Source: Kiritimatiellia bacterium
Lineage (GTDB): Bacteria; Verrucomicrobiota; Kiritimatiellia; UBA8416; JABMPJ01
Length of the DNA stretch: 64,000 nt
Direction of reading: 5' to 3'
NCBI GenBank assembly: GCA_030745755.1
Contig: JASLOA010000057.1
Coordinates: forward strand, 62,001-126,000
The position numbers and the translations under genes were made by a program. Every line of letters starts with the position of its first letter. The stretch's first letter is position 1. Below, piece by piece: positions 8,625 to 17,500 of the stretch. The notes beneath the pieces are model-generated. The model did no database searches. It had not been told where the DNA came from and saw only the letters and a program-made list of their open reading frames with translations.

Positions 8625-9227
8625 CTACTTGAGATCGACCTGGGGGTCATCCTTGTAGGCAGAGCCGATGTGGCAGAGCCGGTCGAGGGCGACCGCAAAC
8701 AGCTCGTAGAGAGCCTTCAGCCGATCGACGTCGTAGATGAATTCTCCGCAGGTGCAGCAGAGCTCATCCACGCCATCCGGAAAGGTCGATCCGAACCAAC
8801 CCTCATCGTTCCTCACCTCAAAGCGGATGCTTGGCTGGGCTTCGATGAGTTGTCGTAACCTGGGGCTGGCGAGGAATTCGCGGGCCTTCTCTTCGTCATT
8901 GCCCCTGATGACGAAGCGGTCATCGAAATCGGCATCACCACTCTGGATGTCCTGGGCGCCCAGACGCTTCCCGATCCCGCTGATGAAATCCTCAAAGAAG
9001 ATGTCGAACCGGAACCCATCCTGGTTCACGTAGGGGGCCCGCATGCGAGTGAACATCGCGCTGTCGGCCGTGTAGGTGTCGAGCGTGATCGACCATTGCC
9101 CGTGGGTGAAGACGACTTTGCTCTTCCCGAAGAAGCCACCGTCGACAAAATGCCCTTTGGCTTCGTCGGCTACGTCTTTCCAAATCGCAGCCTTGCTTGT
9201 CCCGAAAATGTCGCGTAGGAGCCCCAT
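8625..9227 (-). CDS. Conserved hypothetical soluble protein
   Basis: 200 residues with a GGGAGG site before the ATG at 9227. The protein is mixed alpha/beta, rich in Phe and acidic residues, with EDFISGIGKRLGAQDI and RFVIRGNDEEKAREFL segments and a late CCTCGEF cysteine cluster. It has no signal peptide or TM helix. It resembles stand-alone DUF3137-like domains, but I cannot assign it with confidence. Confidence 0.6.
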   Translation of the reverse strand: MGLLRDIFGTSKAAIWKDVADEAKGHFVDGGFFGKSKVVFTHGQWSITLDTYTADSAMFTRMRAPYVNQDGFRFDIFFEDFISGIGKRLGAQDIQSGDADFDDRFVIRGNDEEKAREFLASPRLRQLIEAQPSIRFEVRNDEGWFGSTFPDGVDELCCTCGEFIYDVDRLKALYELFAVALDRLCHIGSAYKDDPQVDLK

Positions 9228-9316
9228 CGCATCGCCTCCCGATTAACAATATCTGGAGATGTTACATGGGATGGGATGTCTTATCAATCTCCGAGCTGGT
9301 CAGGCGCAACGCGCCG

Positions 9317-9451
9317 TCAGGCCTCAATCTTCTTGAGGAGCCATGCCATGTTCTGGCCGGGGGTCGTCATGGTGCACATGCCCTCTTCATCGCCTTCGAC
9401 CTCCCGTTCCTCGCGGCCGATGCCGAGGTCCCAATAGATGGAACCTGGTAC
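9317..9451 (-). pseudogene. C-terminal relic of an NADPH-dependent FMN reductase/flavodoxin
   Basis: 45 codons ending in TGA give [20 protein letters not shown] and then [13 protein letters not shown]. The DEEGM...[11 protein letters not shown] tail is typical of flavodoxin-family FMN reductases. The N-terminal flavin-binding part is absent; the frame runs into the antisense reading of the DUF6504 gene. A broken gene end. Confidence 0.5.
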
Positions 9452-9453
9452 GA

Positions 9454-9768
9454 TCAGGTGATTGGGTCCGTGATGCTGTAGAGCCACCAGCGTTTGTTTC
9501 TGCTGCGGGTGCGGGGTTGGCGTTCGAAGTAGATACGGGCGGTCTGGTTGGATTCTGTTTCGACTTCGAACCAGTGTCTGCGGACGTAGGTTTCGGAGCT
9601 GCCGTGTGAGCAGGGGCCGGTGTCCTTCCATGTGCGCAGGACCGCGGCTATGCGCAGGGGGGTGCCGCGCCAGGTGAACTCGCGGGGGAGGCCGGGGCCA
9701 CCGGTGGCCATGGGCCTGGTGTCGACGGTGGCGATGACGGGCTTGATGGATTCGGAGATAAAGGTCAT
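9454..9768 (-). CDS. DUF6504-family protein
   Basis: 104 residues. The features are [20 protein letters not shown] in the middle, [21 protein letters not shown], and a terminal KRWWLYSI, the pattern of DUF6504. These small proteins have been found beside DNA polymerase IV/ImuB-type genes, but no such gene is here. The ATG at 9768 overlaps the TGA of the upstream small ORF (ATGA), so translation is probably coupled. Function unknown. Confidence 0.7.
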   Translation of the reverse strand: MTFISESIKPVIATVDTRPMATGGPGLPREFTWRGTPLRIAAVLRTWKDTGPCSHGSSETYVRRHWFEVETESNQTARIYFERQPRTRSRNKRWWLYSITDPIT

Positions 9769-9908
9769 GGGGATGGAGGAGAGAGAACGGCCAGGGCCTG
9801 CTCGATGGCTTTGATGGCGGCGCGGTCGTGGGTGCGGGCGTATTCGCCGGGACCGAACCCTTTGACGCCCTCGATCCATACCTTATCGGCCGTCCGTTTC
9901 ACTTCCAT
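9765..9908 (-). CDS. 47-residue remnant joining the N- and C-termini of a larger family
   Basis: An AGGAGA site precedes the ATG at 9908. The first 23 residues, [18 protein letters not shown] and on, look like an intact N-terminus. The next residues, [16 protein letters not shown], match the C-terminus of the protein at 41313-41846 ([16 protein letters not shown]). The ORF therefore looks like an in-frame internal deletion of a protein of several hundred residues. It is still coupled to the DUF6504 gene through ATGA, so it may be translated as a leader. Confidence 0.55.
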   Translation of the reverse strand: MEVKRTADKVWIEGVKGFGPGEYARTHDRAAIKAIEQALAVLSPPSP

Positions 9909-9966
9909 TGCACTTCTCCTATCGCTCGTACCGGGTGAAATCATGGAACAACCCGCGCCCACCTCG

Positions 9967-11970
9967 CTACCGGAACAGCACCATCCATCCGCCGTCCTCC
10001 GAGCCTCCCGGAAGATTCACGGTCACTTCGCCCTCCGAGCTGTAGTCCTGCCAGGCGCCATTGGAGAACGCGCGGACGCGATAGGCATAGGTCCCGCTCG
10101 TCTTGCCCGTGACACCATAGGAGTTCGCCGCCACGTTGTTATCCAGCGAAGTCCAACCCGTGTACCCGTCCATTTCAATGTCCGTGATGGAGATGTCATC
10201 CACGGCAAAACCCCAGGCCGGGAACGACGACCAACCGTTTCCGTAGTCAACATTCATGACAAAACGCAAGATGCACATATCGTCCGCATTGATGCCCTGG
10301 GCATTGATGGCGGCGTAGTTGAAGGACCGCGAAGGCCATGTGTTGATGTAGCCGTCGTCACTGCCAAGCGTCTGCCAGGTATCACCATCGTCGGTGGACA
10401 TCTGACATTTGATATAGCCGTCGCCCGATGAGATGTGGGACATCACGTTGTAGCTGACGACGGTACTGGTCGTCACCTTGAAGCGCTTGCGCATGACCAT
10501 GGCCTGGACCGACGCGTCTGAATACAGCATGGAGTAGCTGTAGGTGCCGCTATTCTTCCCATCCGAATCCCTGTTGACGGCCCCGGACAGGTACCAGTTC
10601 TCGTACATGGCATCTTCGTCCTCGGCCCCGTCGGAGAAGCTGGTTACCGTGGTCGTGACCCCTTCTTCAATCTCGTACTTGGTCGCACCCGAACAGGCCG
10701 GCCAGGACACGGTGAATCCGGACGTGGTGTTCGTCTGGTCGCTCAGCGTCGACCTCAGGGATGTGAGATCGCAGGTCATGGTCGCACCGGCCGCGGAGAA
10801 GTTGTTCAGCGTGTTGTACGTGTAGGACGCCGCACTGTCGGTGCGCGTGTAGTAGGAGCCGGACTGGTACAGCATGGCGCTCGTGCCGGTGTTGGCCGTC
10901 TGGTCGCGGAACCCGCCGGCCAGGCCGCTCGTGCTCGTCCACACGTCGCCCGCTTCTGAGGACGCGACCTTACTCCCGATCGAGTCATCGCCATCGGCCT
11001 CTTCGATCTTTACCGCCGGGTGATCCCACGTTCCCAGGTCATTATTGCGGCTCTTGCTGTCGACGTGGTAGATGACGATTCCAGGGTAGATGCTGCTGGA
11101 ATTGTCAAAGCCAAACTTCGCCCTGTTCTCGACGAGAAAATACTCGCCATTCGACGTGCCGTCGCGCACGAGCTTGATATCGGGATTATCCTCCACGCGG
11201 TCCAGGGACAGGCCGCTGAGCGAGTGCACGGGAACCGGGTTTGCAAACCCGAGAAACGCTTTACACCAGGCGGAGAAGTGTGCAGGACTCGCGCCGCTCG
11301 ATCCGTTCCAGGAGCCGCCGGCCATCAGGCACCACCGCCCCAGCCCACTCGTAATTCCACTGTAGTCGTAGAGGTCGGGCAGGCCGAAGAAATGGCCGAG
11401 CTCGTGACAGATCACACCGATGCGAATGATGCTGGTGCTCGAGGTGCTGCCGCGCAGCGCGGGCTCGGTATGATACTTGGACATACTCGCGCCATCGTAC
11501 GTGGTCTTGGTGATTGAGCTCTTGTGCGACCAGATTAGCGTGGAGGGGTTGCCGCTGACCTCTTCGCCGTGACCGGAATGGACGATCGTCAGGCAATCAA
11601 CCCATCCGTCGCTGTCGGAATCCCCCTGCGAGAAATCAAAGCCGGCCGCCTCGGCCGCGGCGATTGCATCAATCACCATCAGCTGGTTGTTCCCGGTCGC
11701 GTTGTCACCATAGTATGCCTCGTTCTGAGGCAGGAGAACCCACGGCGTCACCACCGTCTGGATCGTCAGCTTGCCGTACGAGACCTCGGCATAGTAATCG
11801 CGAACGGAACCGACGGCGCCGTCTGAGGTATGGCCGACCTCGTTGAAGAGATCCGTGTACTCGGAGGCCACACGGCCCTTGCTCGCAAGCACCGTCCCGC
11901 CACTACCGTCCCAGTGGTCGGAGAAGCACGCCAGGACAACGATGTTCTTCAAACTCACTACCCCTGACAC
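9967..11970 (-). CDS. M6-type secreted metalloprotease, catalytic part (downstream of a frameshift)
   Basis: The frame encodes the catalytic and accessory domains of an immune-inhibitor-A/M6-like zinc protease. The zinc site is HELGHFFGLPD at residues 189-199 (HExxHxxGxxD), preceded by FDFSQGDSDSDGWVDCLTIV. Downstream lie a beta-rich region and a MAM/jelly-roll-like domain with WGFAVDDISI, then a fibronectin-III-like end. The GTG at 11970 is only the first start after the frameshift. Upstream in the same frame is a Pro-rich linker (PPPAPVLPPDGGPSRAPV) that belongs between propeptide and protease, so this is the 3' part of a gene starting near 12491. Confidence 0.8.
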   Translation of the reverse strand: MSGVVSLKNIVVLACFSDHWDGSGGTVLASKGRVASEYTDLFNEVGHTSDGAVGSVRDYYAEVSYGKLTIQTVVTPWVLLPQNEAYYGDNATGNNQLMVIDAIAAAEAAGFDFSQGDSDSDGWVDCLTIVHSGHGEEVSGNPSTLIWSHKSSITKTTYDGASMSKYHTEPALRGSTSSTSIIRIGVICHELGHFFGLPDLYDYSGITSGLGRWCLMAGGSWNGSSGASPAHFSAWCKAFLGFANPVPVHSLSGLSLDRVEDNPDIKLVRDGTSNGEYFLVENRAKFGFDNSSSIYPGIVIYHVDSKSRNNDLGTWDHPAVKIEEADGDDSIGSKVASSEAGDVWTSTSGLAGGFRDQTANTGTSAMLYQSGSYYTRTDSAASYTYNTLNNFSAAGATMTCDLTSLRSTLSDQTNTTSGFTVSWPACSGATKYEIEEGVTTTVTSFSDGAEDEDAMYENWYLSGAVNRDSDGKNSGTYSYSMLYSDASVQAMVMRKRFKVTTSTVVSYNVMSHISSGDGYIKCQMSTDDGDTWQTLGSDDGYINTWPSRSFNYAAINAQGINADDMCILRFVMNVDYGNGWSSFPAWGFAVDDISITDIEMDGYTGWTSLDNNVAANSYGVTGKTSGTYAYRVRAFSNGAWQDYSSEGEVTVNLPGGSEDGGWMVLFR

Positions 11971-12491
11971 GGGCGCCCGCGACGGTCCACCGTCTGGCGG
12001 CAGTACAGGCGCGGGCGGGGGTCCCCGGCAGCGGTTGTTGACGTGGTGCCCGGGACGCGCTTGCCCGCGGGCACGGCAACCGGACTATCGCCGAGCCTAT
12101 TCTTGCTCTCTTTGACGTGGGCCCGCAGCAGCTTCGCATCGGGCAGGGCGTGCTTCTTCAGGCCGAGGGTCTTGGGGTCGGCTGTTCCGACGCGAGCGTT
12201 CTGGATCGCCACGAACGCCGCGCCGTCGGCAGCCGGTGCCGCGAACTTCCAGAAACCATCGACCTTGTCTCTGACCACGGCATGACCATCGGCTGTTTCC
12301 TGCCACGAGAAGAACTCATCGCCGCGCTTGTGCAGGCGGAACCGTCCTCCGTCGGGCTGGGTTACATCGACGCCATCGGGGGAGGCCGGCACCGCTGAGG
12401 CCATGTCAACAGCGCACAGCGCTGCCAGGCAGATGCCAATCACGAGAGCGGGGCGAAGACGGCGGCGGGGCAAGCGATTCGTACGGGACAT
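11958..12491 (-). CDS. M6-type metalloprotease, signal peptide and propeptide part (upstream of a frameshift)
   Basis: The ATG at 12491 follows GGTGAG and opens a signal peptide with a basic start (MSRTNRLPRRRLRP) and hydrophobic core ending CAVDMASA. The next 120 residues (VTQPDGGRFRLHKRGDEFF, WQETADGHAVV) are the inhibitory propeptide seen before M6 domains. The frame stops at 11958, while the protease frame overlaps it. The switch needs one missing base, most likely in the G/C run GCCGGGGACCCCC near 12010-12025. Real pseudogene, phase-variable homopolymer and assembly error are all possible. Confidence 0.75.
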   Translation of the reverse strand: MSRTNRLPRRRLRPALVIGICLAALCAVDMASAVPASPDGVDVTQPDGGRFRLHKRGDEFFSWQETADGHAVVRDKVDGFWKFAAPAADGAAFVAIQNARVGTADPKTLGLKKHALPDAKLLRAHVKESKNRLGDSPVAVPAGKRVPGTTSTTAAGDPRPRLYCRQTVDRRGRPCQG

Positions 12492-12518
12492 CTCACCTGA
12501 CAGACAGCGTTCGAGCAT

Positions 12519-12979
12519 CTCTTCATCCTCTCATATTCAGACCCACACAGACTTACTTCCTCGAAAACAGGCAGGTACTCTACCACATGCCGGTGAAATG
12601 GAAAGGGCAAGGCGGCATCCCTCTCCGGGGCTGCGCTTTTCGTAACACGCGATGGCATAGTGAGCTGTCGCCTCCCGAGACTCCCGCAGAAACACAATAG
12701 CCAATATCCAACAATGCCCGGTGTCCCCGCAAGGTACTCCTTACAACCACGATTTTGAGCCAAAATCGGCTAAGGGCCATCTCGGGGGTATTTCTGTGCA
12801 GCAAAGTGCTGCGAGTGAAGATGTGACTCCGGCGAATCCGCGCTCCGCTCATCACTGTAAGAGCTATCTTCTTCCCAAACTGCGGACCGCTGACCAGTAC
12901 TGATCAGTAGTGCGGGGTCGGACCGATGTAAGCTGTTCAAACCCAAATCCGTATCCATGTACCGGACCTGGCCGTGGGT
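12519..12979. other. Intergenic region without a recognised gene
   Basis: About 460 bases between the M6 protease and the purine island. I see no convincing ORF, RNA gene or terminator. It marks the left boundary of the purine island. Confidence 0.5.
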
Positions 12980-13966
12980 TCACGCGTCGGGTCCCGAGGG
13001 TGGCCTGTTCCTCACCGTGATCAGTTCTGCGGCGATGCTCACGGCGACTTCCTCTGCCGTGTGACTGCCGATGGGGATGCCGATCGGAGCACGGACGCGG
13101 TCGAGCATATCGCCGTGGTATCCATCCGCCCGCATGTGGTCGAAGATTCTTTTCAGTTTCCTCTTGGTGCCCATCAGGCCCAGGTAGCGCAGCGGCTTGT
13201 CAATGAACTGGCGCAGGACGACCTCGTCGTGGCGGTGTGACGGAGTTATGATAACCACGTAGGACGAGTCGCCCGGCACCACATGTTCATGCATCTCGTC
13301 AAACGGGATCACGCGCTTTCCGTGAGCGTAGGTGTTCTCCTGCAGGGTCGACACGTCGGCCCGATCGTCGAAGACCACTATCCTGAAGCGCAGCGTGGAC
13401 AGTATGCGCGAAAGCGCCAGGCACACATGCCCGCCACCCGCGATATAGACCGTGTCTTTCAGGCCAAGGGCCTCTTCGTAGATCCACTCACGCTCGCCGG
13501 CCATCTTGAACGCCGTGCACGACGGGCCCCCGCCGCCGTCTTCGCTCGCGTCCACGTACTCGATACTGTCCGGCGTCATTCGCAGGAGTCCCGGCTCCTG
13601 GCTCTTCTCCGCCGTGGCAAGTCTCTGCATGACGTCACGATCCCGTGCCGTACAGGGATACAGCAGCACAACCTGCGTGCCGCCGCAGATCATACCGCTG
13701 CGGTCCCGGGGCGCGTCTTCGCTGTGGGTCCTGCGCCTGCTCACGGGTTCGGTTGCACCTGCCGCGAGCATCGCCCGCGCGTCCTCGACAAGATCGTGTT
13801 CCATCTTGCCGCCACCGATCGTGCCGTGCAGGCGGCCATCCCCGGCAACTCCCATCTTGAAACCGGGTTTCCCGGGTGTTCCTTCCGTACTCTCGACTAT
13901 GACCATCAGCACCACAGCCATATCCTGCTGCATGCACTCACTCAAGAATGTCCAAACTGACTGCAT
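12980..13966 (-). CDS. xdhC: XdhC/CoxI-family molybdenum hydroxylase maturation protein
   Basis: 328 residues from the ATG at 13966 (GGAG seven bases upstream; 22 bp after the hydantoinase stop). The N-terminal XdhC_CoxI part has GKPGFKMGV and GTIGGGKMEHDLVEDA. The C-terminal Rossmann domain has VYIAGGGHVCLALSRIL, YVVIITPSHRHDE and YLGLMGTKRK. XdhC binds Moco and inserts its sulfurated form into xanthine dehydrogenase. Here it can serve both molybdenum hydroxylases of the island. It is the last gene of the leftward pair hyuA-xdhC. Confidence 0.9.
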   Translation of the reverse strand: MQSVWTFLSECMQQDMAVVLMVIVESTEGTPGKPGFKMGVAGDGRLHGTIGGGKMEHDLVEDARAMLAAGATEPVSRRRTHSEDAPRDRSGMICGGTQVVLLYPCTARDRDVMQRLATAEKSQEPGLLRMTPDSIEYVDASEDGGGGPSCTAFKMAGEREWIYEEALGLKDTVYIAGGGHVCLALSRILSTLRFRIVVFDDRADVSTLQENTYAHGKRVIPFDEMHEHVVPGDSSYVVIITPSHRHDEVVLRQFIDKPLRYLGLMGTKRKLKRIFDHMRADGYHGDMLDRVRAPIGIPIGSHTAEEVAVSIAAELITVRNRPPSGPDA

Positions 13967-13988
13967 CGTCATTCTCCACTCAAGGTAT

Positions 13989-15371
13989 TCAGACACATAT
14001 CGGTTCCCTCGCGATGAACTCTCCCCGTCCCATTTCACCCACGAATTCGCCGTCATGCACGGCAAGTTGACCCCGCACGGTAACAGTCTTCGGCCATCCT
14101 TTCACGGTCCAACCTTCGTAGGCATTGTAGTCAACGTTCATGGCGTGCGTCTTCGCCGAGAGGGTCGTCTCGCGGTCAGGGTCGAACACGACCAGGTCTG
14201 CGTCGGACCCGATCGCGATGGTTCCCTTACGCGGATACAACCCGAACAGCCGGGCCGGTTCCGTCGATGCGATGCGAACGAATTGCTCCAGGCTGAGCCG
14301 ATTCTGGCCGACCCCCCGCGAGAACAGCAAGGGGACCCGGTGCTCTATGCCCGGAACACCGCCGGGGATCTTCGTGAAATCGCCTTTTCCCATGGATTTC
14401 TGCCCTTCGAAATTTGTCGGCGCATGATCGGTGGCAACCGTGTTCACCCGGCCCTCCCGCAGGCCGGCCCACAGCGCGTCCTGGTCCGCCTTGTCACGCA
14501 GGGGAGGGGACATAACGTACTTGGCACCCTCGAAACCGGGACGTTCGGCATAGCTCTTGTCCAACAGGAGGTGCTGGATGCAGGTCTCCACGTGGACATC
14601 GACACCCCTCTGTCTGCCTGCCTCCGCCTCGGCAAGCGCTTCGCGGCAGGTGGTATGCACAACGTACACGTGTGCGCCGGTTCGCTCCGCACACATCATC
14701 AAGCGGCGCACCCCATCGGCCTCCACCACCGGGGGGCGGCTCCAGTAGTGCCATTCCGGACCGGTCTTGCCTTCCGCGATCAGCTCGCGTTGCCGCTGGT
14801 CTATCATCTCTGCATTCTCGCAATGCGTGGGCACGATCACGCCGAGTTCCCGGGCCAGGCGCAGTACGGGCTCCAACTCGGAATTCTCCAAGCCGACGAT
14901 GCCTTTGTAGGCCAGGTAGATCTTGAAGGATGTGATTCCCCGCGCCACCACTTCGCGCAGCTGGGATTCAATGCCGGCGTCGAAGCGGCTGACCGTCATG
15001 TGATAGGTGAAGTCGCAGGCAGACTTTCCCCGGCTCCTGGCGTTCCAGGTCTCGAGACACTCCAGCGGCTCCTGGTCACGTTCGGGGTTGACGAAATCGA
15101 TGAAACAGGTCGTGCCGCCCAGCAACGCTGCACGGCTGGCCGTTTCGTACGTGTCCCTGGTCTGCGTGCCCGCAAAGGGCAGGTAGACGTGAACGTGCGG
15201 ATCCACGAAGCCGGGAAACACGTATTTCCCGGTGGCATCGATCACGGTGGTCCCCGGGGGAACGGCGAGATCACGGCCAATGCGCGTGATCTGTTCGTCC
15301 TCGCAGTGGACGTCGGCCACCTGCCTGCCGGCGTCCGTCACGATCTCCCCGTTCTGAATCAGAAGAGCCAT
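13989..15371 (-). CDS. hyuA: Dihydropyrimidinase/D-hydantoinase family
   Basis: 460 residues from MALLIQNGEIV (15371). A metal-dependent cyclic-amide hydrolase with GFVDPHVHVYLPF (first His pair), TSFKIYLAYKG (the carboxylated Lys), PTHCENAEM, YVVHTTCREAL, and VATDHAPTNFEGQKS (catalytic Asp). Length and motifs fit HyuA/dihydropyrimidinase. In the anaerobic purine pathway, HyuA is assigned ring-opening or cyclic-ureide hydrolysis. Divergent from the YgfK-like gene with 100 bp between. Confidence 0.92.
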   Translation of the reverse strand: MALLIQNGEIVTDAGRQVADVHCEDEQITRIGRDLAVPPGTTVIDATGKYVFPGFVDPHVHVYLPFAGTQTRDTYETASRAALLGGTTCFIDFVNPERDQEPLECLETWNARSRGKSACDFTYHMTVSRFDAGIESQLREVVARGITSFKIYLAYKGIVGLENSELEPVLRLARELGVIVPTHCENAEMIDQRQRELIAEGKTGPEWHYWSRPPVVEADGVRRLMMCAERTGAHVYVVHTTCREALAEAEAGRQRGVDVHVETCIQHLLLDKSYAERPGFEGAKYVMSPPLRDKADQDALWAGLREGRVNTVATDHAPTNFEGQKSMGKGDFTKIPGGVPGIEHRVPLLFSRGVGQNRLSLEQFVRIASTEPARLFGLYPRKGTIAIGSDADLVVFDPDRETTLSAKTHAMNVDYNAYEGWTVKGWPKTVTVRGQLAVHDGEFVGEMGRGEFIAREPICV

Positions 15372-15479
15372 GGTCACCAATCCCCGTCGTGGCGCCGGCG
15401 TCTTGCCGGCAGCCTTCTCGGCCTGTCACGGGAGATCCCGCTGAGCAACCCCGAAATCCCTCGGCTTTGATCACTGGTT
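15372..15479. promoter_or_regulatory. Divergent intergenic region controlling both arms of the purine island
   Basis: 108 bases separate the leftward hyuA-xdhC pair and the rightward operon starting at 15480. An inverted repeat GCCGGCGTCTTGCCGGC lies near 15392-15408 and is an operator candidate. No clear -35/-10 pair or ribosome-binding site is visible. Confidence 0.35.
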
Positions 15480-17267
15480 ATGCTAATGAAACAGACCGTG
15501 TCGGACAAGTTTCAACCCATTCCGCTTGAAAGCCTGGCTGCCTGGATCTTTGGGGAGCTGGAGCAGCGGAACTCTGTCTTCGGAATTCCTCGGGAATCCT
15601 TCTTCGTCCCTTCCGCGGAGGACCGTTTTCGCGGCGGTCTCTACGGCGCCTGCCTGGAAACGCCGCTGGGCGTAGCGGCCGGTCCGCACTCCCAGATGGC
15701 CCAGAACATCATCTCGGCCTGGCTCTGCGGCGCACGTTTCATCGAACTCAAGACGGTACAGATTCTCGACGAGTTGCAGATTCCCAAGCCGTGCATTGCC
15801 ATCGCGGGGGCCGGGTTCAACGTCGAGTGGTCGCAGGAACTGAAACTCGAGCAGTCATTCGAAGAGTACTTGCGGGCCTGGGTGTTGATCCACGTGTTGC
15901 ATCGTGTTCTGGAGTTCCCGGGCGACTCGCCCGGCGTGATCTTCAACATGAGCGTCGGCTACGACCTGGCCGGTATTCGCCAACCCAACATGCAGGCCTT
16001 TCTGCGCAACATGCGTGATGCGAGTGAGCACGTGCACCGCGCGCGGGGAGTGATTGAACGCTGTGCGCCGTCTGCCGCCGACATCAGCGTCCCCGCGCAG
16101 ATCTCGAACAGCGTCACTCTCTCGACCATGCACGGCTGCCCGCCCGACGAGATCGGCCGTATCGCGGCGGAGCTGATGACGGAATGGCGACTGCACACCA
16201 GCATCAAACTCAATCCGACTCTGTTGGGTCCCGCGCGGGTGCGGGAGATCCTGGTTGCCGACCCGCGCACACGCGAGCTGGAGGTACCGGACGAAGCTTT
16301 TGAACATGACCTCCATTTCGACCAGGCGGTCGCCCTGGTCCGTGAACTGCAAGGCGTTGCCTCACAGTCCGGAACAGAGCTGCGCATCAAGGTTTCGAAC
16401 ACACTGGAAGTGACCAACCCCGGCATTCTTTCTGCCGAGGAAAGCAGGGTCTACATGTCCGGGCCGCCCCTGCACGCAGTTTCGGTTGCTCTCGCGAGCA
16501 AGCTGGCCGAGACGTTTCCCGAGGGACCGGACATATCCTTCTGCGCGGGAGCCTGCGCGGACAACATCGCCGACTTGCTGGCCGGTGGACTGTATCCCGT
16601 CACCGTGTGCACCGATCTTCTGAAAGCGCGCAGCTACAGGCGGCTGGGCAAGTACCTGGCGAAGCTTGACGAGGCGATGGAGGCAGCAGATGCTGCGGAT
16701 ATCCCGGCCTACATCCGCCGCGCCGCGGACCGCAAAGACGTGCGGGAAGCTGCTCGACGCAGTCTCGGGGCTTACGCGGAACGAGCCGTAGCGGCCCTGG
16801 CCGACGTGCGAGAGCGCTCCAAGCGAGAGAAGAAAACGCAGGTATTGCCCCTGTTCGATTGCCGGGACAAATGCGGTATTTGTGCCGGCGTGTGTCCTAA
16901 CCGGGCCATCCAGACCTACAGCCCCGTTGCCGGAGAGGACACTCCCTCCTACGATCCCCAGGTAGCGGTCTTCGCCGATTTCTGCAACGAATGCGGCAAC
17001 TGCGCATCGGTCTGCCCGTCTGGCGGAAAACCCTACAAGGAAAAGCCGCGGTTGTACCTGGACCGGAAACAGTTCGAAGCCGAGGAGGCCAACGCCTTTC
17101 ATGTGGTGCGCAAGAACGGGGTTCTGTCCATCCAGGCACGTTCCGGTGGCGAGACGTGCGAGCGTGAACGGCCCCTCACCCCAGCCCTCTCCACGGCCAT
17201 GCTCAACTTACTCCGTGCGTTCGGCGACTCGCTGGCTTATCTTCCCGCAGAGGATCTCGAAACATGA
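15480..17267 (+). CDS. ygfK: YgfK-like protein: DHOD-like domain plus two 4Fe-4S clusters, without the FAD/NAD(P) module
   Basis: 595 residues, against about 1030 for E. coli YgfK. Residues 1-430 match the YgfK N-terminal dihydroorotate-dehydrogenase-like region: PLGVAAGPHSQMAQNI, ARFIELKTVQILD, GVIFNMSVGYDL, TLSTMHGCPPDEI, IKLNPTLLGPARVREIL, VTVCTDLLKARSYRRLGKYL. The C-terminus matches YgfK's ferredoxin part: CGICAGVCPNRA and CNECGNCASVCPSGGKPYKEK minus its last residue. The central glutamate-synthase-like FAD/NAD(P)H domain is absent without a break in frame. YgfK is needed for anaerobic purine/urate use and was formerly called a selenate-reductase subunit. The next gene overlaps its stop by ATGA. 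Confidence 0.85.
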   Translation: MLMKQTVSDKFQPIPLESLAAWIFGELEQRNSVFGIPRESFFVPSAEDRFRGGLYGACLETPLGVAAGPHSQMAQNIISAWLCGARFIELKTVQILDELQIPKPCIAIAGAGFNVEWSQELKLEQSFEEYLRAWVLIHVLHRVLEFPGDSPGVIFNMSVGYDLAGIRQPNMQAFLRNMRDASEHVHRARGVIERCAPSAADISVPAQISNSVTLSTMHGCPPDEIGRIAAELMTEWRLHTSIKLNPTLLGPARVREILVADPRTRELEVPDEAFEHDLHFDQAVALVRELQGVASQSGTELRIKVSNTLEVTNPGILSAEESRVYMSGPPLHAVSVALASKLAETFPEGPDISFCAGACADNIADLLAGGLYPVTVCTDLLKARSYRRLGKYLAKLDEAMEAADAADIPAYIRRAADRKDVREAARRSLGAYAERAVAALADVRERSKREKKTQVLPLFDCRDKCGICAGVCPNRAIQTYSPVAGEDTPSYDPQVAVFADFCNECGNCASVCPSGGKPYKEKPRLYLDRKQFEAEEANAFHVVRKNGVLSIQARSGGETCERERPLTPALSTAMLNLLRAFGDSLAYLPAEDLET

Positions 17268-17497
17268 AGATCAAGCTGGATTTCGTGGCATTCCTCGATG
17301 TGAAGGGCGTGACACCCGGAGAGGAACTGGAACTGGACGAAGGAACGACCGTTGCGGATCTCATGGACCGACTGCAGATTTCACGGGAACACCAGCAGCA
17401 CGTCATACCTGTCATCGCCGGTCTCTCAAGGCAACTCGACTACGTTCTTGAAGATGGCGACGACCTGACGCTGGTGCTCAAAGCTGCCGGAGGATGA
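17264..17497 (+). CDS. MoaD/ThiS-like ubiquitin-fold sulfur carrier
   Basis: 77 residues with the beta-grasp profile and a free Gly-Gly C-terminus (LVLKAAGG), which in MoaD/ThiS is the site of thiocarboxylate formation. The middle reads GTTVADLMDRLQIS and ends VLEDGDDLTL. Its start overlaps the ygfK stop (ATGA) and ssnA begins 3 bp later, so it is embedded in the operon. Molybdopterin sulfur donor or a pathway-specific sulfur/selenium carrier are both possible. Confidence 0.8.
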   Translation: MKIKLDFVAFLDVKGVTPGEELELDEGTTVADLMDRLQISREHQQHVIPVIAGLSRQLDYVLEDGDDLTLVLKAAGG

Positions 17498-17500
17498 CCT

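Noticed and set aside
13506-15470. A 654-codon open frame opposite xdhC and hyuA
   Set aside because: High-GC shadow of two strongly supported minus-strand enzymes; no family motif.
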